Source: JAGOSP01 sp964428075 (GTDB lineage: Bacteria; Patescibacteriota; Minisyncoccia; Moranbacterales; UBA1568). Taken from it: a DNA stretch of 11,658 nucleotides. The stretch's first letter is position 1; each line of letters starts with the position of its first letter. Of the stretch, positions 7,463 to 11,658 are shown piece after piece. The notes beneath the pieces are model-generated. The model worked only from the letters and a program-made list of their open reading frames with translations, did not search any database and was not told the DNA's origin. The stretch is from assembly GCA_964428075.1 (NCBI GenBank), contig CAYRWQ010000026.1, positions 1 through 11,658 on the forward strand, given 5' to 3'. A program made the position numbers and the translations under genes.

Positions 7463-7726
7463 TTATCTTCGCTTCAACCGATACACTTTCAGTATCTCCG
7501 CCTTGGCCTGTCCCTCCTGACCATGCCTCATCTGGCGAATGAGACAGCTCCCCAGATGTGATTCCATCAATTTATCCTCGATATTGGTCAGTCCCTGCTT
7601 CACGGCGGAAGTCTGCGTGATGATATCGATGCAGTACACATCTTTCGCCAACATCTCCTGCAGCCCACGCACCTGTCCTTCGATAATCTTGAGTCGACGA
7701 ATGAGTTTCATCTTTTCCGTATGCAT
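7463..7726 (-). CDS. csoR: CsoR-family copper-sensing repressor
   Basis: This 87-residue all-helical regulator belongs to the CsoR/RcnR/FrmR family. The first helix has the usual RRLKIIEGQVRGLQEML (10-26). The metal site is Cys32, His57 and Cys61, with the spacing C-x24-H-x3-C seen in Cu(I)-sensing CsoR (Cys36, His61 and Cys65 in the Mycobacterium tuberculosis protein). RcnR-type nickel/cobalt sensors use an N-terminal histidine-rich set instead, so copper is the best prediction. It is expected to bind the palindrome in its own promoter as a tetramer and to release it on binding Cu(I), which makes the operon autoregulated. It is the first gene of the operon. AGGAG at 7732-7736, five bases before the ATG, sets the start at 7726. 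Confidence 0.95.
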   Translation of the reverse strand: MHTEKMKLIRRLKIIEGQVRGLQEMLAKDVYCIDIITQTSAVKQGLTNIEDKLMESHLGSCLIRQMRHGQEGQAKAEILKVYRLKRR

Positions 7727-7730
7727 ATTT

Positions 7731-7736
7731 TCTCCT
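7731..7736 (-). promoter_or_regulatory. Ribosome-binding site of csoR
   Basis: AGGAGA on the minus strand, about five bases before the ATG at 7726. It is one of the few strong, well-spaced ribosome-binding sites in the window and fits the first gene of the transcript. Confidence 0.8.
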
Positions 7737-7767
7737 TTTATGAATAAAATATACTAACACTACCACC

Positions 7768-7796
7768 AGTATAATACCCCCATGGGGGTATGTCAA
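7768..7796 (-). promoter_or_regulatory. Sigma-70-type promoter of the copper operon
   Basis: On the minus strand the -35 box TTGACA (7791-7796) is a full consensus match. A 17-bp spacer (7774-7790) follows, then the -10 box TATACT (7768-7773), five of six consensus bases. Transcription should start near 7761, giving a leader of about 35 bases before csoR. The spacer is the CsoR operator. Confidence 0.88.
7774..7791. promoter_or_regulatory. CsoR operator, perfect 18-bp palindrome
   Basis: ATACCCCCATGGGGGTAT is identical to its reverse complement. TACCCC...GGGGTA with a GC-rich core flanked by A/T is the established form of CsoR-type operators. It occupies the whole promoter spacer and shares one base with the -35 box, so bound repressor would directly compete with RNA polymerase. 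It is the only copy I found in the window. Confidence 0.88.
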
Positions 7797-7813
7797 ATTG
7801 ACCATGAGATACG

Positions 7814-7844
7814 AAAAAAAAACGAGTGCGGAAACTCCGCACTC
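7814..7844 (-). terminator. Strong intrinsic terminator of the phosphoesterase gene
   Basis: A perfect 9-bp stem (7836-7844 with 7824-7832; GAGTGCGGA and TCCGCACTC) closes a 3-base loop. On the minus strand it is followed by one G and nine Ts (7814-7822). It lies 20 bases past the phosphoesterase stop and about 18 bases before the copper promoter, so it shields csoR from upstream transcription. Confidence 0.93.
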
Positions 7845-7864
7845 CAGACATAAAACTCTCTCCA

Positions 7865-8821
7865 CTAATGAATCGTCGCCTGTTGTACTTGGGTGCCCTT
7901 CCGCCCAGATTTGATATCTGGCTTGTACGTGCACGTGACCTCTATACCACCATCCTTCGTGGGAGCCACCTGAAGAGAACCGATTCGGTGGTGATGTCCA
8001 GGATTCTTGTCACTCGAAATGCACGCATCATTATTCACCATGAAAATCCCGGGGATGTACTGCTCAAAACCCTGACCACCCTCCTTCCGTTTCTTGTGCC
8101 CATGTATGACGGTCGTAATACCCATCTCCTTCAGAAAGTGACCGATGATGACGCCATATCTTTGATAATACGCCTGTGCAGAAAGACCCCCGAGCGATCT
8201 TTCGTCCCCTCCGTCATCGCACTCAAGAAACACGGCCTTGCTCTGTGCGGGCGTCTTATGTATCGTCGACACCGCCTCTTGGAAACGACGGTTTATATCC
8301 CACCTATCCGGATTGCCATCCTGTTTACAGTATTGCTGCCACATGTCTCGCACCAATCCGATTGAGGGATACCGATGGAGATACAACACTGGTCCGCGTA
8401 CACACACAATATCCATCGATCCGAGAAAGTCGATCATCTTATCCTTCAATTCGATTTTCTCGCCGTCTGCCGCCCGTGACAACAAATCGAGTTCATGATT
8501 CCCAGCCAACATCTTCACGGAATAACCAGGAGGTGCCGTCTTTTGGAGGTGCCGAAAGTATCTCAACACTTCCAGGTTGGGTGCTTGTTTGTTCACACTG
8601 TCCCCCGTGATAATCAAATCCATCGGATGTCGCCACGCACCATCTTTGGAAACGATACCTCGCTGCTCGAGACTGGCTTGTGCCGCCACAAGATCGTTGT
8701 GAATATCTGACAAACTCACGCAGTGTTCCGTTCGACATCTTTCTTCACGCTCACGGGAATTGTCTGGCGGTAAGGCGATAGTCTCCTGTTTCGACTGCTG
8801 CAAACGTTCAAAGGATGACAT
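7865..8821 (-). CDS. Calcineurin-like metallophosphoesterase
   Basis: The 318-residue cytosolic protein has the dinuclear metal motifs of the calcineurin-like superfamily in order. SDIH (38-41) gives Asp39 and His41, GDSVN (73-77) gives Asp74, and GNHEL (107-111) gives Asn108 and His109. LYLHRYP (147-152) is a probable His149 equivalent of the family's mid-chain histidine. IHGHKK (239-244) supplies His240 and His242. The order resembles the PPP-like or Shewanella-type phosphatases, which read GDxxDRG at the second motif; here the second Asp is Asn and no Arg follows. Substrate (phosphoprotein, nucleotide or other phosphoester) cannot be told. The first 34 residues are charged and have no recognisable motif. 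No convincing ribosome-binding site precedes the ATG, so the start is the least certain part. It appears monocistronic, ending at the 7814-7844 terminator. Confidence 0.87.
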   Translation of the reverse strand: MSSFERLQQSKQETIALPPDNSREREERCRTEHCVSLSDIHNDLVAAQASLEQRGIVSKDGAWRHPMDLIITGDSVNKQAPNLEVLRYFRHLQKTAPPGYSVKMLAGNHELDLLSRAADGEKIELKDKMIDFLGSMDIVCVRGPVLYLHRYPSIGLVRDMWQQYCKQDGNPDRWDINRRFQEAVSTIHKTPAQSKAVFLECDDGGDERSLGGLSAQAYYQRYGVIIGHFLKEMGITTVIHGHKKRKEGGQGFEQYIPGIFMVNNDACISSDKNPGHHHRIGSLQVAPTKDGGIEVTCTYKPDIKSGRKGTQVQQATIH

Positions 8822-8874
8822 AGGTTCGGTAGCTCTCGATACGTATCATCAAATACTCTAACAAGAATACACCC

Positions 8875-8883
8875 ATCATACCA
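8875..8883 (-). promoter_or_regulatory. Possible extended -10 promoter for the phosphoesterase gene
   Basis: On the minus strand TGGTATGAT matches an extended -10 element (TGnTATnAT). The expected -35 position is a T-run with no good match. The start point would fall near 8868, giving a leader of about 47 bases. Confidence 0.35.
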
Positions 8884-8926
8884 CGAACATCTCCAAAAAA
8901 ACCGTTCTGAACATCGGACATGTTCG
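8884..8926. repeat. Three GAACAT/ATGTTC half-sites
   Basis: CGAACAT at 8884-8890, GAACAT at 8909-8914 and ATGTTCG at 8920-8926. The last two form an inverted pair around a 5-base centre. The first directly abuts the possible extended -10 of the phosphoesterase gene. This layout would suit a repressor or activator site, but no regulator is identified. Confidence 0.4.
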
Positions 8927-9003
8927 TTGAATACACACGGGTGCCTAGAGCATATATGACTCTACTCATCTCCCTTCGGTTACACTAAACACAAAAAATC
9001 AGC

Positions 9004-9020
9004 CATTTGGCGCTCAAATG
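9004..9020. repeat. Short hairpin CATTTG-GCGCT-CAAATG
   Basis: A perfect 6-bp inverted repeat with a 5-base loop, 320 bases upstream of hypF. It has no T-run, so it is not a terminator. It could be a protein-binding dyad or chance. Confidence 0.35.
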
Positions 9021-9047
9021 AACCTTCGCGCTCCAGACCGCAATCTA

Positions 9048-9151
9048 AGTAACTCTCTTAAATTTCACCGCATGTATATAAAACAAAAATCTGTACGATT
9101 GTCACCTGAAACGCTACAATTCAGTTCGACATGAGATTTGAGAGAGTTACT
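9048..9151. repeat. Spaced inverted repeat in the hypF leader (arms 9048-9063 and 9136-9151)
   Basis: The left arm AGTAACTCTCTTAAAT pairs with the right arm ATTTGAGAGAGTTACT at 15 of 16 positions, the exception being a possible G-U pair. The arms are separated by 72 bases. In a transcript starting upstream it would fold into a long stem, and the right arm overlaps the first codons of the longest possible hypF frame. Confidence 0.55.
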
Positions 9152-9322
9152 GAAGAATGTCTTCCGAATTCTCTGGATTATACTGGGAGCACACAATGGA
9201 TTTTGAGGTTCGATCTCCTTGCTATATTATCAACGAAACGTGCACAAACTCCCACCTCAGCTGACTCACACCGCTCTCACAGACAACCGCGCCTCACTCG
9301 TCTTTGCATCTTACGCTTCACT

Positions 9323-11488
9323 ATGTCGCACTTCTCACGCTTCATCCTCACCGGAATCATACAAGGGGTCGGTTTTCGCCCGTATATATACAATGCCTGC
9401 ACTCAAGCTGGCATATCTGGTTTTGTACAAAATACCGGTATAGGTGTCGTAGTTGTTGTTGATGATGCGAGTGCTTTCCATACCATCTTAACCAAATTAC
9501 CACCGCACATGCGTATCGATTCAGTACGCGTCGAGCCAACCAGAGAGCAATACACCGATTTTCAGATTCACGAAAGTGATGGTTACGGCTACGCAGAAAT
9601 CCCGCCAGATTTCTTCCTCTGCAATGAATGCCTCACCGAACTTCACGATCCACACGATCGCCGATACCAATATTTTTTCCTCACCTGCACTCATTGCGGC
9701 CCGCGCTTCACGCTCACGCAAGCCAGCCCCTACGATCGTGCCACGACCACGATGCGTGACTTCAAGATGTGCGATGAGTGCAGACGAGAATACACTGACC
9801 CGGCTCATCGCCGTTTTCATGCGCAAACCATCGCCTGCCACGCCTGCGGCCCCCAGTTGACACTCTCTGAACACGGAAAATCCTTGCTCATTGCGAATGA
9901 TACGGAAAAATTCCACCGAGTCAGTCACGCTCTCAAACACAATGAGATTGTCGCCATAAAAGGTATCGGTGGCTTCCACCTCTTCTGCAACACGCACCAG
10001 CATACACTCCAAAAACTCAACTCACTCACCAGGCGAACTCACAAACCCTATGCCGTCCTCTGTCGTGATCTCGATATGGCGCGAACCATCGGAACACTCA
10101 CTCCTGAAGAAGAACGGCAACTCACTTCATTAGAACGTCCGATTATTCTCGTCAAAAAACACGCGCACGCACCAGCAGTCAGTGAACTCGACACCATCGG
10201 TATTATGCTCGCTTCCACCGCACTTCATATACTCCTCTTTGATGCCTATCCGCATCCGCTCGTCTGTACTTCCTCCAATCTTACCCAGGCTCCCATTACG
10301 ACTACCCGAGCAGAACAATGGGTACCCATCATTCTGGACCATGATCGGAAAATCACACAGGCCGCTGATGATTCCATTGTCAAAGTCATTTCCGAAACAT
10401 CCATTATACTCCGACGCAGCCGCGGATTTGTCCCGCGCTCCATCGTCATCAACGCGTCACTGACTACACCTCTCCTCGCCCTCGGCGCAGAGATGAACAG
10501 TACGTTTGCGCTCTACGACGGTCATGGACGTGTCATACTCTCACAACATCTTGGCAACACTACCCATCCGGAAACTTTCAAACGTTACCAAGAAACCATC
10601 GATCATTTTCTCTCCTCCACGCATATCATGCCACAAGCTATTCTGTGCGATGCCCATCCGGAATACCAAACATCAATTTATGGGCAAGTACTGGCCCAAA
10701 AACTCCACATTCCACTCATACCCATACAACACCACCGCGCCCATGCCTGTGCGGTCGCAGCCGAACACCATCTCGACGACTTTCGAGCTATCGTCTGCGA
10801 TGGACTCGGATACGGAGACGATGAAACCCTCTGGGGCGGTGAAATTTTTGAAAATCACACCCGTATCGGACACCTCGAGACACATCCACTTCTGGGTGGC
10901 GATACCGCTACTCGCTATCCACACCGTATGCTCTACGCCATACTCCGTTCTTTTCTCTCCTCACAAGAAACTGCCTCATGTTTCGACACTCGTTTTTCAT
11001 CCACCGAACTCTCCCTCCTCGAGACACAATTCACAAAACGATTCAATGCTCCTCTGACCTCTAGCTGTGGTCGTGTTCTCGATGCGACTGCCGCGCTCCT
11101 TGGTCTCTGTGACGAACGCACCTATGATGGTCGTCCCGCCATGCTCCTCGAGGCGTATTCGACCAAGCCTTACCCTCTCACGCCCGTTATCCAAGACTCG
11201 ATACTCCAAACCGCGCCGCTCTTTCGATACCTTATTCACAATCTTCAGACAGACAAGCATCGCCTCGCCGCCACCGCGCAACACTATCTCGCCGAAGGCC
11301 TACACACCATCGCGGCACAAACAGACAAGCCCATCGTGTGGGCAGGTGGCTGTGTCGCTAACCGTCTCATGACAGAGTACTTTCTTTCCAAGGGTGTCCT
11401 TATAAACCGCGAGGTCCCACCTGGCGATGGCGGCATCAGTTTCGGCCAAATCGCCGCGTATCTCACGCTTTCAAAATATTACCAATAA
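9323..11488 (+). CDS. hypF: Carbamoyltransferase HypF, [NiFe]-hydrogenase maturation
   Basis: HypF converts carbamoyl phosphate and ATP to a carbamoyl group that it hands to HypE, the source of the cyanide ligands of the [NiFe] centre. From the ATG at 9323 the protein has 721 residues and all the domains. The acylphosphatase domain (about 5-85) has GVGFRP (15-20) with Arg19 and Asn37. The two zinc-binding halves have CNEC and CTHC (100-125), then CDEC and CHAC (150-175). The YrdC-like domain (about 200-375) has KGIGGFHL, RRTHKPYA, ERPIILV and RRSRGFVP. The Kae1-like domain (about 385-715) has QHHRAH (469-474), CDGLGYGDD, WGGE and PPGDGG. The acylphosphatase homology begins right after 9323, which favours this start over the in-frame ATG at 9131 that would add 64 unmatched residues; neither has a ribosome-binding site. 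No other hyp or hydrogenase gene is in view. The 3' end overlaps a convergent ORF. Confidence 0.95.
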   Translation: MSHFSRFILTGIIQGVGFRPYIYNACTQAGISGFVQNTGIGVVVVVDDASAFHTILTKLPPHMRIDSVRVEPTREQYTDFQIHESDGYGYAEIPPDFFLCNECLTELHDPHDRRYQYFFLTCTHCGPRFTLTQASPYDRATTTMRDFKMCDECRREYTDPAHRRFHAQTIACHACGPQLTLSEHGKSLLIANDTEKFHRVSHALKHNEIVAIKGIGGFHLFCNTHQHTLQKLNSLTRRTHKPYAVLCRDLDMARTIGTLTPEEERQLTSLERPIILVKKHAHAPAVSELDTIGIMLASTALHILLFDAYPHPLVCTSSNLTQAPITTTRAEQWVPIILDHDRKITQAADDSIVKVISETSIILRRSRGFVPRSIVINASLTTPLLALGAEMNSTFALYDGHGRVILSQHLGNTTHPETFKRYQETIDHFLSSTHIMPQAILCDAHPEYQTSIYGQVLAQKLHIPLIPIQHHRAHACAVAAEHHLDDFRAIVCDGLGYGDDETLWGGEIFENHTRIGHLETHPLLGGDTATRYPHRMLYAILRSFLSSQETASCFDTRFSSTELSLLETQFTKRFNAPLTSSCGRVLDATAALLGLCDERTYDGRPAMLLEAYSTKPYPLTPVIQDSILQTAPLFRYLIHNLQTDKHRLAATAQHYLAEGLHTIAAQTDKPIVWAGGCVANRLMTEYFLSKGVLINREVPPGDGGISFGQIAAYLTLSKYYQ

Positions 11489-11658
11489 TTTCAGACTGTG
11501 TGAGCCAACTGCGATATATACCCTTCCATATTTCTTCAACGATAATAATGGAAAACGCAACCAAAACAATAATCGCCCAATCATACCAGTCAAGGGGAGT
11601 GGTCTTCAACTCTCCTCCTCCAATAGCAACAATAGTTTTCATAGGCAGTTTCTTCCTG
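11463..11658 (-). CDS. Probable C-terminal end of a cation-transporting P-type ATPase (5' end outside the window)
   Basis: A minus-strand frame is open from the window edge to TGA at 11463-11465, giving 65 residues. The part reading KTTPLDWYDWAIIVLVAFSI and then IIVEEIWKGIYR matches my memory of the last membrane helix of Ca2+/PMA-type ATPases, where a PL-x(3)-DW turn leads into a helix ending in VEEIRK. A Gly-rich stretch precedes it. An internal ATG at about 11642 would begin MKTIVAIGGGEL, which by itself recalls the start of S51 peptidases (PepE), but the rest does not continue that way, so I favour the ATPase reading. Its last 26 bases overlap the end of hypF in antisense. Confidence 0.55.
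   Translation of the reverse strand, partial: RKKLPMKTIVAIGGGELKTTPLDWYDWAIIVLVAFSIIIVEEIWKGIYRSWLTQSEIIGNILKA

Larger units (their letters stand above)
8822..9322. other. Divergent intergenic region and hypF leader
   Basis: About 500 bases separate the phosphoesterase start from the preferred hypF start. It holds several short inverted elements (8884-8926, 9004-9020 and the pair 9048-9063/9136-9151), listed separately, and a possible minus-strand promoter. From 9131 the hypF frame stays open for 64 codons before the ATG at 9323, but those residues match nothing I know. I found no tRNA, no separate gene and no confident plus-strand promoter. Confidence 0.6.

Noticed and set aside
8909..8925. 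A LexA-type SOS box.
   Set aside because: The Gram-positive box needs GAAC and GTTC four bases apart; here they are nine apart, and the neighbouring genes are not SOS genes.
9099..9120. TTGTCA and TACAAT as a promoter for hypF.
   Set aside because: The boxes are only 10 bases apart and other spacings give poor partners.
11463..11642. MKTIVAIGGGEL as the start of an S51 (PepE-like) peptidase.
   Set aside because: The frame ends after about 59 residues and turns into a membrane helix typical of P-type ATPase C-termini; the frame is also open upstream of this ATG.
1..11658. Alternative genetic code, CRISPR array, tRNA or mobile element.
   Set aside because: TGA ends several genes in the expected place, no repeat-spacer pattern, cloverleaf or transposase was seen on either strand.

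Overview
The window is a compact bacterial segment (base composition near half G+C by eye, standard code with TAA, TAG and TGA all used as stops). Its best-supported system is a CsoR-controlled copper-resistance operon on the minus strand. The short intergenic gaps, slightly short ArgS, unfamiliar small proteins and a lone HypF would fit a small-genome lineage such as Patescibacteria/CPR, but nothing in the sequence proves the taxon. I see no insertion sequence, tRNA, rRNA or CRISPR array, and no clearly undescribed system. The most unusual items are small ones: the architecture of the copper promoter, an unassigned 51-residue membrane protein inside the argS cluster, and a structured hypF leader.

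Layout. 3-551 (+) is the C-terminal part of an unassigned cytosolic protein that runs off the left edge. It converges, across a hairpin at 636-663, on a minus-strand cluster read right to left: arginyl-tRNA synthetase (1466-3094), a 51-residue single-helix membrane protein (1300-1455) and a histidine phosphatase (706-1275). Upstream of these, on the same strand and with no terminator visible in the gap, lies the copper operon. Its order of transcription is csoR (7463-7726), a membrane-anchored DUF305 protein (6878-7432), a CopA-type P1B ATPase (4619-6871), an HMA-domain/SafE-like membrane protein (3569-4615) and a membrane-anchored cupredoxin-like protein (3149-3547).

The operon promoter at 7768-7796 is close to the sigma-70 consensus (TTGACA, 17 bp, TATACT). 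A perfect 18-bp GC-rich palindrome fills the spacer and is the evident CsoR operator. The expected logic is that CsoR blocks RNA polymerase until Cu(I) binds its Cys-His-Cys site. CopA then exports Cu(I) while the DUF305, SafE-like and cupredoxin proteins handle copper in or outside the membrane. A strong intrinsic terminator (7814-7844) insulates this promoter from the upstream minus-strand calcineurin-like phosphoesterase gene (7865-8821).

To the right is a divergent intergenic region with short inverted repeats. Then comes hypF (+, about 9323-11488), the carbamoyltransferase of [NiFe]-hydrogenase maturation, with no other hydrogenase gene in view. Its 3' end overlaps by 26 bp the 3' end of a convergent minus-strand ORF (11463 to the window edge) that resembles the C-terminus of a cation-transporting P-type ATPase.
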